Positions 10,940 through 21,925 of a stretch of 64,000 bases of DNA are shown here, piece by piece. Positions within the stretch are counted from its first letter, which is position 1; every line of letters begins with the position of its first letter. The notes under the pieces are model-generated. The model worked only from the letters and a program-made list of their open reading frames with translations, had not been told where the DNA came from and ran no database searches. The DNA is from Podospora pseudoanserina (taxonomy: Eukaryota; Ascomycota; Sordariomycetes; Sordariales; Podosporaceae), in NCBI RefSeq assembly GCF_035222485.1, contig NC_085922.1, positions 3,960,082 to 4,024,081 on the forward strand. Reading direction: 5' to 3'. Both the position numbers and the translations under genes were made by a program.

Positions 10940-12327
10940 ATGGTCCTCGCCAAGTCCTTCGTCCTCAGCTTACTGGCCCTTACCGCTGCCGCCGCCCCCA
11001 GCGGCCCAGGTGGAAAGGGTCCTCACAAGGGCAAGACCCCCAAGGGTTTTGTTACCGTGCAAGACGGAAAGTTCAAGCTCGATGGCAAGGACTTTTACTT
11101 TGCCGGTAGCAATGCGTACTACTTCCCCTTTAATGGCGTATGTCATCACCATCCATTCCAGTCACGATCAATTAATATATGCTAACAACAACTAGGACCA
11201 ATCCGATGTCGAAAAGGGGTTGACCGCCGCCAAGAAGGCAGGTCTCACCGTCTTCCGCACCTGGGGATTCAACGACAAGAACAGCACATATATCCCGGGT
11301 GGTCTTCCACAGTATGGTGGTGAAGGCGCTGGTCCTTCCGAGGTGGTCTTCCAGTGGTTCCACCCCAACGGCACCTCCACCATCAACGTGGCCGGCTTCG
11401 ACAAGGTTGTCAAGGCCGCTGACAAGGTCGGAACCAAGCTGTTGGTTGCCCTGACAAACAACTGGGCGGATTACGGAGGCATGGACGTCTACACCGTCAA
11501 CCTGGGTGGAAAGTATCACGATGATGTATGTACCTTACTCAGAGCTGCCCTTCTTTGCACATGGTGGTGGGATAACTGACAGTGAACAGTTCTACACAGT
11601 TCCCAAGATCAAGAACGCCTACAAGCGCTACGTCAGGGAGATGGTCCTTCGCTACAAGGACTCCCCCACCATCTTTGGCTGGGAGCTCGCCAACGAGCCT
11701 CGTTGCGGTGCTGACGGCACTCGCAACCTTCCTCGTAGCCCGAACTGCAACCCGGCCGTCATGGGCGCTTGGGTCAAGGAGATGAGCGCCTACATCAAGT
11801 CGCTCGATCCCCACCATCTCGTCACCTGGGGCGGAGAGGGTGAATTCAACCTGCCCCAGGGTTCTGATGACTGGGCCTACGCTGGCGGGAACGGCGGTGA
11901 CTTTGACCATGAGATCGCCATCGACACAATTGACTTTGGTGTGTTCCATTCGTACCCGGACTGGTGGTCAAAGACTGTGGAATGGACACAGCAGTGGATC
12001 CGGGACCACGCCGCGGCTGGTCGCAAGGCCAAGAAGCCCGTTGTCCACGAGGAGTACGGCTGGATGACGCCCGAGGCCAGACTCGAGTACCTCGGAAAGA
12101 CACACAACTCTACCCGTCTGGAGGTAATTGGCAGCTGGCAAAAGATCGAGGTGGAGGAGAAGCTGGCGGGAACCATGTACTGGCAGTTTGGGTACGGTGG
12201 TTACTCATATGGGCGCAACCACAATGACGGCTTCACCATTTACTTGGAGGACCCCGAGGCCAAGGAGCTGGTGTATGGTCATGCCAAGGCTATGAACAAG
12301 CTCAACAAGAAGAAGGGTGGCAGATAG
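10940..12327 (+). CDS. GH5_7 endo-1,4-beta-mannanase
   Basis: A 421-residue secreted glycoside hydrolase family 5 enzyme, best matching the fungal subfamily 7 endo-beta-1,4-mannanases that cut mannan and galactomannan in plant cell walls. Exons 10940-11137, 11196-11525 and 11590-12327; the first intron has a textbook branch GCTAACA. Signal peptide about residues 1-19 (ending TAAAA). The catalytic domain begins near residue 35 ([20 protein letters not shown]). The acid/base is Glu212 in [10 protein letters not shown] and the nucleophile is in HEEYGW (Glu331 by family alignment). [15 protein letters not shown] and the late YWQFG strand are also typical. No carbohydrate-binding module; the C-terminus ends in a Lys/Gly-rich tail (KLNKKKGGR). 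Confidence 0.93.
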
Positions 12328-13541
12328 AGAGGGAGCAGCACACCCCCAACATCTTGATATCGGTTAGCATCCCACATGCATGTATAATAGAAGGTTGTCA
12401 GGGAAAATCAAAAGCTTGATTGCGCACTTGATTGACTTGGGGTAATTGTGTGGAGATAAGCATCAGTGCCGACTTGGCAATGTAGGGAGTATAAGGGCCA
12501 AGGCGGAAAAAGCCGGTGTCGTGAAGCTTCACCCACTCCTGTTGAGATCTTCTTCAGCCGTGGGATGCAGGGAGGATCTGAATGGGGCCACGAGACGCTG
12601 ATCGTGAGTCTTGTGCATCAGTTGCCGCTTTAAGAATGGCCGGGTCTTGTGATGGTTTTTCCATGTTATGAGTGCTTACCTTCGAAAGAGAGGTAGGTAG
12701 TGACGGAAAACGAATATCTGAAAGTTGTACGACTACATACGAAACCAGATCACCTTTCCACATGATGCCCACGTCAATTTGTCTATCTTTTCATCACAGG
12801 CCAAGTCTCAACCCAGGACACGAATACAGAGGTTTGTTTGCATTTTATTCTGGTTTCTACACATCTTTTGAGGCCGCCCCCTTTTGATTCACCTAGACTA
12901 GGTAGGTAGGTACAGCTGATGGCTTTCTTCACTTGCATGAAAGTTGAGCTGAGCCTGCTCTGTAACGGGTTGTACAACTATTAGGATCATTATCTGTTGG
13001 GCCAGAGCTGACGGAAAATCCCAGCATTCGAACGCATGATCCGATTACTTCGGGAAGGATGGATGACGGACTGAGCTACATTGGGAGTTTTTGGAAGGTT
13101 CCAAAGAATGCGAAAGGCACAGTTGTCTCTCGCAACTGGACATCGGACAACTATCCGACATTAGGTAGGTGAAATCATGGTGCCTAGTTCCAAATAACAT
13201 CAATATAAAATGTTGATGGCTTCAGCTCAGAGAACATGAACCTGACACAAAAGATCTGAGTTTGTTACCACTGGATCCCCCTTAACGTTTGGCGGCTGCA
13301 CATGGTCGATTCGGCTACACAAGCTAGCCACGAGCCAAGTGTTGATCCTGCTTAAAGCGGCGAGGGGCCGCGTGGGTGGTGCACCCATTTCAATCTGACC
13401 GACGGGACACAGGCTCGGAAGAGTCGGGTCTGTTTGCCCATACTCGCCTATAAAGATGTGAGAGCCCGTTGCCTCTGTGTCGAGTGGTTGTTCTCAGCCC
13501 AGTTGACCATTCATCTCCTGCGGATATCCACATCGCGTACA
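12328..13541. other. Intergenic region with TAGGTAGG motifs
   Basis: About 1.2 kb without a supported gene. It has the GGTAGGTAG motif at 12691-12700, about 12898-12912 (adjacent to CCTAGACTAGG) and 13161-13170. The 3' part is the promoter of the small secreted peptide. Confidence 0.5.
13449..13454 (+). promoter_or_regulatory. TATA box of small secreted peptide gene
   Basis: TATAAA 93 nt upstream of the ATG at 13542, a plausible core promoter position for a short, inducible secretory gene. Confidence 0.45.
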
Positions 13542-13730
13542 ATGAAGCTCTCGGCGCCAATTCTATTCTTCTCTTTCTTTGCTGCTGCCTCGGTTGCCCA
13601 ATACACCGGGCCATGTTCAGTTAACGACTGCGGTGCGAGTCACAGAGTGTGCGCTCGAGGATGGCTCTGTGTCCCCTACCCAAGCTTTGACCCTGCAAAG
13701 AGACAAGGTTGTACGTGCAGTACCGCATGA
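13542..13730 (+). CDS. Small secreted cysteine-rich protein
   Basis: A 62-residue open frame. Residues 1-19 are a strong signal peptide (MKLSAPILFFSFFAAASVA), followed by a mature chain of about 43 residues with six cysteines (GPCSVNDCG, VCARGWLCV, GCTCSTA), a spacing that would suit three disulphides. Small, secreted and Cys-rich fits an effector-like or antimicrobial-like peptide, but no family is recognised. A TATAAA lies 93 nt upstream. The 3' end is uncertain: the frame crosses a possible donor GTACGT near the last Cys pair, and an acceptor TTCCAG about 80 nt on would give a different C-terminus. Expression is not shown by sequence. Confidence 0.6.
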   Translation: MKLSAPILFFSFFAAASVAQYTGPCSVNDCGASHRVCARGWLCVPYPSFDPAKRQGCTCSTA

Positions 13731-14376
13731 AGTGGGTTCGACCATCAGTTACCTATTAAATGGACCTGTACTGATCTTCTTCCAGACCGAACATCCAAAT
13801 AAGCTACAGCACGGAATTCTGTAGCAAATGGGATGATGGCCGTTTTTCCTAGGCTGTCTTGCTGGACCAAGCTCAGACTCAACTCTGATTTTGCAAAGGT
13901 CCAAGAATTGTTCCGGGGTTACGGGTTGAGCGGGATTGCACATGGGTTCGCTTCATTGGAACAAAAGCCTCGAAGAAGAATAAATACACTTCTGCTTGCC
14001 TACCGATGTTTTTTTCGTTTATCGCACTGTTGGTCATATTCGCTCGGTTTCAATAGTGGTACTATGGAACGACATTATCTTGTCCCACCTACCAATCATG
14101 GCCTGCAGTGCGTGTTTTTGGAACCGCAGAGCCTCGTTGTATCACGCCGAGGGTTAAGATGAGGTAGGATCGGCACCACCTGTAGATGATATCATCACAT
14201 GCACCTTGCCACGCCGTCGAACCTTTTTTTTTTGATTTTAAAAGAGAAAAACAACCTTGCCTACCTACCTTGCCAGCTTTGGACTGTGCTATTTGTGTAA
14301 TCTCGTCCCAACTTTCGAAGCTAAGCTTTTCCAAGGCAAAAACTCCACGACGAATTTGACATGAAATGCAAGCAGC
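13731..14376. other. Intergenic region
   Basis: Spacer with one CTACCTACCTT motif at 14261-14271 and a short T-run near 14226. The open frame at 13833-14162 has no domain and no codon support. Promoter of the Dal5-type permease is at the 3' end. Confidence 0.5.
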
Positions 14377-15888
14377 ATGGGCTCTGACGGGGAGAAGCCA
14401 GCATCTCCAACTCTATCCGACACCGGCAATCATGTATCAGAAGCCATCCCCACCCTCGACCGCCAGGAAGAAAAGCGGCTTCTCTTGAAGCTAGATGCCG
14501 TTTTCGTTCCAATCATCATGCTGGTCTATCTTTCTTGCTTCCTTGACCGCACCAATATCGGCAATGTCAAAGTGGCGGGGATGCCGGAGGATATCGGCGC
14601 ATCTGATGTCGAGTTTTCGACCGCAGTGTCCATCTTTTACGCAACATATGTCGCATTCGAATCACCCTGGGCTATCCTACTCAAGAAACTCACTCCAAGA
14701 GTTGTGTTGACAGGCCTCTGCGTGGTCTGGAGCTTGACTACTATTTTCTCTGGTTTCATCACAGATATCGGGGGGCTGTATGCTGCAAGGTTAATACTAG
14801 GAGCATGTGAAGGCGGCCTCTTCCCCGGCTTAAATCTGTACCTGACCATGGTTTACAAACGAGAAGAACAAGCTCGCAGGGTCTCGTATCTGTTTGTTTG
14901 TGCGGCATTGTCGGGTGCGTTTGGGGGGTTGTTGGCATACGTGCTCCTGAAAATGGACGGCATAGGGGGCTATGCTGGTTGGAGATGGGTCTACATCATA
15001 GAAGGCATCTTCAGCATCCTCATAGGCTTGTTGATTTGGTTTGGCTTGCCAAACGATCCCACCAACGCCTACTTCTTGAACGAGAGAGAAAGGGAAATGA
15101 TGCAGATACGAGCAAAGCAGAGGGCACAGTATATGGGCAGTGAGGAGTTCAGTTGGGAAGAGATCAGAATAGCTTTGAAGGATTTCAAATTGTGGATCAG
15201 GTAAAGCCCCTTTTCTATCCCTTACCAACCCCTATTCATCTCTTAAACACAGTTCTAACTTGGCGAAAGCGGAGCCATTCAATTCTGCCAGGACATACTT
15301 TTGTACGGTTTTAGCACGTTTCTCCCTTCCATCATCACCAGCATGGGCCATAGCAGCATCGAAGCTCAATACCTCACTATCCCCGTTTACATTCTCGGAG
15401 GAGCGTGCTTTTTGACCCTGGCATTTGTTTCCGACCATCTGTGCATCCGAGGCCCGTTCATTGCCTTTGCCAACGTCTTTGGCATCATCGGTTACATTCT
15501 CATCATCTGCCCGACAAGTAACGCCGTCAAATTCTTTGGCACGTTTCTGTGCGCAATTGCAGTGTACAGTGGTCCTGGACTCAATCTCACGTGGCTCAAT
15601 ATAAACGTCGCACCCCATTATCGCCGGGCAGCTTCGATTGGATTCCAACAGACCATCGGCAACACAGCTGGCATCGTGGCAGGCCAAATTTACCGGACTT
15701 CACCGTATCTCTTGGGTAACATCTTTTCAGTCAGCGCCCTGGGCCTGGCTCAACTACTAATCCTGATTCACTGGTTGTACCTTAGACGGTGCAACTTGCT
15801 CAAGAAGCAGATTGCCAGTGGCAAAGTGCAAGACAAGAGAAGGGTAAAGACTGGTGACTGGGAGTTGGACTTTAAATATCATCTCTAG
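14377..15888 (+). CDS. MFS permease, Dal5/anion:cation symporter type
   Basis: A 480-residue membrane permease of the anion:cation symporter branch of the MFS, the group of allantoate (Dal5), nicotinate (Tna1) and related small organic acid carriers. Exons 14377-15200 and 15270-15888 join in phase. Typical signs are the N-terminal charged run before helix 1 (EEKRLLLKLDAVFVPI), the FLDRTNIGNVKVAGM segment at the end of helix 1, ESPWAILLKK, RLILGACEGGLFPGL and GWRWVYIIEGIFSI. After the intron, FLPSIITSMGHSS and YRRAASIGFQQTIGN are the usual C-half signatures. The short hydrophilic C-tail ends in WELDFKYHL. The substrate cannot be read; plasma membrane location is expected. Confidence 0.9.
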
Positions 15889-16169
15889 GCATAAGGCGCC
15901 CAAATTCTGTCCCTCGAAAGCTTTTGGCAGAAATCTCGGCTATTGCCACACTGGAGAATGATCAAGTGATTGAATAGGCCGCAAATCCGGCCCGTTTGAC
16001 TCTTCTCGATTTAGCCTGTCCATCCTTCATGTTGTAATCCCTACCAGGATTGCTCCGATGCATACAGGCACTCATCAGAACATCCCAAATTCAGAGAAAA
16101 CAGACCAACCTTGCAAGAAATCCTACATTTGAATTCCTCACATGCCTAGAACTCTTAAGGAGAGCCACG

Positions 16170-16823
16170 ATGATATACAGACACCCTTTGTTAATAATTC
16201 TGGCTCCTACAATACCTCTTACTTTTGCCCAGCCGTCTCCCAACATTCTTGACTGGCTAGACCTCTCATCCACCACCTCCACACCATCAACATGCCGTAC
16301 TGTACCCTCTGGCCAGGCGATTTTCTTTCCTGATTTCAGGGCCTATCTTGAAGGACAAAACTCCTCAACTGGATACATATCATGCCGGGCACGGCTTCCC
16401 TTTGAGTACATGCCGCACGGGTTTGCATTCTCAGTGTTCCACACACTCGTCTCTTGACACCTTACACAAGAAAAAGGCACAGTGCTGAAGGAGATTGGGG
16501 TAGAAGTTGCGTATCTTGACGAGCAAGTCAGGAAGATGCAGACTGATGGAAGGGTGATCAAGAATGTGTATGGACAAAGAGCAAGCGGGTACAATGGCAG
16601 ATTTGCGCTTTCTGTGCATCTAAAGCCTATGGAGAAGGATGATGCGGAGTTGGGGGTGGCGAGCTGTCCGGGTGCATATTCTCAGCCTGTGATTGAGGTA
16701 GATTTGTGGGCCAAGCTAGCAGTAGATGATGGTTACTTGGGAGAAGGGAGTGATGCCACCTACAAACAGTCATGGGTGGAGGGTCCAATGGTGGAGTTTG
16801 ACGTTCTTTGGTCATCCTGTTAG
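16170..16823 (+). pseudogene. DUF4360-like secreted protein with in-frame TGA
   Basis: A 218-codon frame with a signal peptide (MIYRHPLLIILAPTIPLTFA) at the 5' end and a TGA at 16455-16457 that splits it into residues 1-95 and a downstream half in the same frame. Both halves look coding: the first has CRTVPSGQ, FPDFRAYLEGQ and SCRARLPFEYMPHGFAF, the second GTVLKEIGVEVAYLDEQV and a last-Cys end FDVLWSSC. Order and Cys placement resemble fungal secreted DUF4360 proteins, a tentative call. I looked for a GT-AG intron that would remove the stop while keeping frame and found none of usual length. So it is either a nonsense-mutated gene, a sequencing error or a readthrough case. It sits 281 bp after the permease gene on the same strand. 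Confidence 0.55.
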
Positions 16824-17659
16824 CGAAAGGTGGTTGGATGGCCTGCCGTGCCAGTTACTATGTTTGCCCGCCGTCTGAAGTAAAACGTGTAGCGCTGTGG
16901 ATTTAGACCTTCTCAAACAGAGAATGGTCTCTTAGTTATCCCATGGGGCCTTTGGACTAGGTATCTTTTGAGCCTGTTGGCTGTCTTTGAAAGGGCTTGA
17001 GCTAATGTATTGCTTTTTTGACTTTCAGGTTCTTTCTAGTGTCATTTACCTAGCCCGTTTGGTATGGATATGTGTGGTTTAAAGAGATGGCCGCCGTGAT
17101 GATAGGTAGTTCATTGGTTGGATAGAGTGATACCAGAAAGTCAGCCGTGAGAACTGTCGCACCGAGCGTTTGAGACTGTGTAATTCCCGAGCTGCAGACT
17201 TTGACGCTGGCTGTGCTGCAGTGTCTCAACTTGGCCCAGCGGCCTTCTCGAGCTTGGATGCCTCACGGTGATTGGTGTGTCGGATTGCGCCACTATTTTA
17301 ACATTTCTTCTCTCAGGGGCCACACAAAGGCAGTCAATTGCCGTGGGGGTGCCAAGTCGTGTTGGAAAAGCCGTGAGCTCGAACCAGTCAGTGACAATGC
17401 ACGTCTAGAAATAAAATGTCCCACGGTAATTGCAGGAGAAATGCGTCCTTGAGCGCCCATTTCAGGAGGTGGAGGTGGCGGTGGAGGGCTATTGAAGAAT
17501 GAGTCCCCATCCTTTTCAGATGTTGTGGTCTTGGATTTCCCCTCTGGACAAAATCAGTGATGCTACCCTTTTCAAAGCTCTCCTCAATGTTACTGTCGAG
17601 TCATCTAAACACCAGAATCACCACGAACTGAAAGTCAGCTGTCGCAAAAAGGGACAACG
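16824..17659. other. Intergenic region
   Basis: About 0.8 kb with no supported gene. A purine-rich GGAGGTGGAGGTGGCGGTGG stretch is at about 17465. Contains the promoter of the membrane protein at 17660. Confidence 0.5.
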
Positions 17660-18565
17660 ATGGGCCGAATATCACAACTAGCTATTTTATGGCTTCTTCA
17701 CCTATGCCCCGGGCTTTCACAGGATGCTTCAAATACCAGACATGTTCGTTATGATCCTCCTCCATTGATAACCTCAGGGGCAATCGCCAAGCCTTCAGGG
17801 GTAAGTGGGTCGGTGTTTGTGTTGCCTTTCAACTAACAACCATCGACACAGTCCACGCCACAGTCAGGATATGAGGATACACGATCTTTAAACGTAGAAA
17901 AAACACCTCTATCTACTTCGGTAGCAGCGGCAAATCCCTCCGAATCGCTATCAAGCAGCAGCCCAACTCTCAGCACCGGGGCTGAAGCTGGTATCATAAC
18001 AGGCTCCGCCCTTCTCTTCTTCCTCCTGCTCAGTCTCGCCGTGTATCTTTTCTGCCTCAGGAACAGGAAAAAACAGTCGCCACTCGGTATCAATGCCCAT
18101 TCTGGGTTAACCACACGCCCCAGCAATCAACACCTCATCAGCAGCCCAACCAGCCAAGCCACGCTCCAAACACCCAAACGCGCCCGAACACCGCTTTCCT
18201 TCCCCTTTTCTAACTCCAAAAGAACCGGCCAAGAGCAACAGGGAATACCTCTGAGCCCCAGTGCTCTTGCCGTCGTGCGAGAGAGGCTAGAGATGGAGTC
18301 ATTGGGGTTCGGCTACCAGCAAGACAGACGGGACAACAGGCGAGAGGCCAAGAGCGTAGTGGAAAGCTTGGACTGGGACTGGAAGCGGGTGTATGTGTAT
18401 CCATTTGCCTCGTCGGCATCATCTCGAGGGTCCGTTTACTCTACATCGGAGGATGCGCCAGGGTTAGAACAAGGAAGGATTGGACCAGGGCTGGGATCTT
18501 ATTGGGAGGTCAGCAGTCGTGGCAGCAATGGGGGTACTGGCACACCTGGGGGGAGTCGAAGATAG
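17660..18565 (+). CDS. Single-pass type I membrane protein, unknown
   Basis: A 284-residue predicted type I membrane protein. Exons 17660-17800 and 17852-18565 join in phase 0 (donor GTAAGT, branch ACTAACA, acceptor ACACAG). The first exon gives the signal peptide (MGRISQLAILWLLHLCPGLSQ). A short Ser/Thr/Pro-rich ectodomain follows, then one transmembrane helix at about residues 94-117 (GSALLFFLLLSLAVYLFC) with a basic stop-transfer RNRKK. The cytosolic tail of about 165 residues is Ser-rich and polar, with no catalytic motif. Layout matches the many fungal Mid2-like or WSC-like surface sensors lacking a recognisable outer domain, but nothing proves a sensing role. Confidence 0.75.
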
Positions 18566-18800
18566 CGGTCTGGCAGCGAATAATGATGCAAGAGAAAGAA
18601 CCTGGGGAACTACATGGTTGAGTGATGATGAGGATTGAAGCGGTAATGATAATGATAATCAAGACGGAGGCTGATAAAATACGCAGAGGCCACATCTAGT
18701 AGCATACAAAGCAAAGACGTTTCGTTACATGGATTTTAGGTATCTGTATTAACATGTAAACTAACGCCTGGAGGATATGCTACCACTCTAACTGACCACT

Positions 18801-19961
18801 CTATTTTCTGCCCCTCAGTGTTCTCTGGACTTTGGCTGGCGGCCCAGCATCCTCACCCTCGCTGTCATCCTCCTCCTCCTCATCAACGTCATCGTGGTCA
18901 ACCTCATCTTCGTCAAGAGACTCGATGGCCGCCAGATCCTCCTCGTCCTCGTCCTCGTCCTCTTCCTCATCATCGTCCTCATCAGAATCCGGCAGAGCAC
19001 TGTGATTGATGGGGAAGTCGTCCTCGTCATCAGCAGGCCCCGCTCTCGGACCACCGTTTGTGAGCGCCCTGGTGCTTTCCTGGCCCTCTACGTAGACCAC
19101 TTGGGCCTCATCTTGATCCTCGTCCTCTGACTCGCCCAGCTCATCCTTTCCTTCGAGACGATCGCGGTTGCCACCGGCCAGCTTGGCAGATTTCCTAAAC
19201 TTCAGCTGAGCGTCCAGCATCTCCAACTTGCCTCGAAGCGCCAACAGCGCTGGCAGACCCCTCGCGCGCTCCTCCAAAACACGACTGAGCTCGGCTAACC
19301 GGGCAGTCAAATCTGGCTGTGTGACAAGGGCGCCACCGTGGGCAATCATGGTGAACTTCATCCAGCTCATCAGGTTCATGGCACGGCCGGGGCGACGGTG
19401 CATGCGGGAGGCAAGCCTGGAAAGGAGTTCGAGAGCAAGGGCCGAGTCCATGCGATTGATTGTGTTCTCTACAATTTTGAGGTCGCTAGTCTGAAGGCAC
19501 AACTCGAGAAGCTGCGCATCGTTGGTTCGGAGGGCTTGGTTGATAACGGTGCCGAGCGAGGCGGCGTTGATGAGGCTGGCTTGCCTCTGGTGCAAATCGG
19601 GGCGCGAAGAAGGGCCAGCAGTGTCAGCAGCAAGAGAGGCTACTACATCGACCGTCGAGTTGCCGCGCACAATATCGCCAAAAGCAGCCGGAGCAGCAGG
19701 CTCAGCATCATCCACATCGCCGCCCATGTCCATGTCCATGTCGACATCTCCTTGTGTTGTCTCCTCGGCCACTTGCTCGATCTGCTGCTGATCCTTCACA
19801 TCCTCGTCGTCACTTGAGAGCTCGATGGGTTCGTCAGGCTGCTTGGATAAGCCGGTGGACACGGCGGCTCTGGTTTCGTCGATTTTGGCCTTGGAGCGTG
19901 CCTTTGCGCTGGCCCTGACGACCGGAGCCGCGATGGTCGCGACTTTTCTCTTGGTTGACAT
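18801..19961 (-). CDS. Utp12-domain nucleolar protein (SSU processome)
   Basis: A 386-residue intronless protein with the Utp12 domain of the small-subunit processome, the nucleolar complex that processes 18S pre-rRNA. Residues 1-25 are basic (RKVATIAAPVVRASAKARSK), a likely nuclear/nucleolar signal. The Utp12 domain spans about 125-260 and has the typical helical run (LINQAL-type segments, NTINRMDSALALELLSRLASRM, WMKFTMIAHGGAL, LPALLALRGKLEMLDAQL). About 270-375 is extremely acidic (Asp/Glu/Ser runs), common in nucleolar chaperone-like tails, and the end is basic (RTLRGRK). The t-UTP members Utp5/WDR43 carry a WD40 propeller before this domain; none is present here, so it is a short or separately encoded form. 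The gene is convergent with the membrane protein gene, 235 bp away. Confidence 0.85.
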   Translation of the reverse strand: MSTKRKVATIAAPVVRASAKARSKAKIDETRAAVSTGLSKQPDEPIELSSDDEDVKDQQQIEQVAEETTQGDVDMDMDMGGDVDDAEPAAPAAFGDIVRGNSTVDVVASLAADTAGPSSRPDLHQRQASLINAASLGTVINQALRTNDAQLLELCLQTSDLKIVENTINRMDSALALELLSRLASRMHRRPGRAMNLMSWMKFTMIAHGGALVTQPDLTARLAELSRVLEERARGLPALLALRGKLEMLDAQLKFRKSAKLAGGNRDRLEGKDELGESEDEDQDEAQVVYVEGQESTRALTNGGPRAGPADDEDDFPINHSALPDSDEDDDEEEDEDEDEEDLAAIESLDEDEVDHDDVDEEEEDDSEGEDAGPPAKVQRTLRGRK

Positions 19962-21925
19962 GGCTTGCGATCTGGAGTACTTGGGTGACTGAAAGACGGC
20001 CGATGGGGAGCTCGATACAGCTTGATATACCAGTGGAGGGCTTTTGGTTCAATGGAAGGGGCCCAGACGAGTGGCCTCGACGAGTGGCCTCAAAGGTTGG
20101 ATTATTTGCTTTGGTGGTTGCTGCGATTGAAGCCGCAGGCAAAAAATCCAAACTGTAACCAAAACTTTTTTGCGGATCTCCGCTTGGCATGCCCAGCATT
20201 GAATGTGGGGTTCTGGTGCAGCTTACATGGTCCGTGTGTACTTGGCAGATTGCTGAGCTTCACTCAGCCACACGCATTTCAGAGATGCAGCTGTGGCTGG
20301 TGCAACTGAAGGGCACGGTATCAGTTGGGCACCGAGTTCTGCCAGTCTACTTTATGAGGGCGTCGCTGCTGCCTAGTGGGCAAACAAAAGAGAGCAACGG
20401 ACATTCTACTGTGTACCTATGATCAAGCTTATCAACGCGACGAAGGGTTTGGGGTTACTCAATTGAAAGAGAGTTGGCCGAGCGTGGCGGCACGGACGAT
20501 AGAATGCCCAACCCCAAACCCCGAATTCATCTTTTCGACATTCTATCAAGGGATGCATCAAAACCTCACCAGCAACACACAAACCATCAGATCATGCCTG
20601 GAACGCGTCCGGTCATTTATTTCACCTTCAGAAATTATGTTGGTGACCTGTTTTGCTGGGTCACTGCATTCGCGTCATTATCGCGTATCCCTGTTCGCTT
20701 AGCGCCATTTGCGACCCAGCACCGCAGCTGTTTCAGCCTGTCGCCTCTGGTCGCAGTTGCCATCTTCTTTTCGCCATCGCCAGGATGGTAGGTACGAGGA
20801 ATCAAGATTCCATCCATCGAGAGCCGTTGAGATAATGAGATATTGCCGTGGTGTTGGTCCATCCTGGTGAGGGAGCCGAAAGCGTCGGATTGGCAGTTAC
20901 TGGGCCTATAGTCTGGTGTAAGTGTAGGTATCCCCCCTTTTCCACTCCTATGCCCGTCGCATCCGGCGTGTCTCGTTCGGCTCTGCTGCGTATTGTTATC
21001 GCATTTTGCCCTGCTAGGGAACAACTGTATGGATATTCTACCAGAACGTGATGAATAGGGATAATAATGTTTGCATTTGCTGCTGAAGTATTGATGTTGG
21101 TATTGCGGTGGCCTCGTCGAGGGGTTGGTGGCAGGAGAAAATTCAAGAGCTGGGTTCGCACAGAAGACACTTTGTGCCCCCGGTCTCGTGTGCGCACGGC
21201 CCACTATAGCTCGGATGTGGCCAATCAGAAACAGGCGAGCCGCATCGATAAGACCAATCAAGCCAGTCAGAGGCGGATCCCCTCCCTTCGTGCTGAGCTA
21301 GGCAGCTGTGATAAATAGCCCCGAGCTGCCGACCGGGACTGACATGTGTTTTCACCCAGAAATTTCGAAAAAAAAAAGGTCGCGGTACAAAACCACGCCG
21401 AACCCCCTCCAAACTGACCAACCAGCGCCCGCCAAAGCATCCCCAGCCACCGACCATCAAAAGGCCACCCTCCCCGGCTCGAGTTTTTCCACCTCCGAGC
21501 AACGCTCTCTGGCAAGGCTAGCAACCCCAAGCCTATAATTCTCAGCCTTTACCCCGGCCGACTTTTTTCGCCAGACTGTGAGTGGTTGCCAATTTTCTCC
21601 TTCGCTTTTTATCTTTTGGGGTTCGCGATCCAACGCGTGTGCACGTCCCCATCCACCTTGCCCACTCCCCGCCGCGCGCCCAATCGTGTGTCTTCCACCA
21701 TCCACGTCGTCGTCGACATCTCGCCGTCGCAATTTGGACAACCTATCAGCTCCAATACAATAAACCATTCCATTTATTTCATCAAACGACTTGTCTCTCG
21801 ACTTGTCCCCCGACGTGCCGCTTCGATACACTTTGACTCGGCCATGCGTTGCTAATTCAACGACTCCTTGACCTAGCCGATTTCATGTCGCGTCGTTCCT
21901 GAATCCAGAAATCCCCAAATCCCGA
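19962..21925. other. Divergent intergenic region between utp12-type gene and bdf1
   Basis: Nearly 2 kb between two divergent housekeeping genes. Two CCAAT boxes at 21221-21225 and 21253-21257, a GGTAGGTA at 20787-20794 and a 10-A run at about 21370 are visible. The bdf1 leader is probably long. A 208-codon minus frame (20635-21261) lacks any domain or signal and was not accepted. Confidence 0.5.

Noticed and set aside
13833-14162. 109-codon plus-strand frame after the Cys-rich peptide
   Set aside because: No signal peptide or domain, and no clear relation to the neighbouring gene.
20635-21261. 208-codon minus-strand open frame between the utp12-type gene and bdf1
   Set aside because: No domain, signal peptide or plausible start context; lies in a divergent promoter region and composition is mixed His/Pro/Thr without protein-like pattern.
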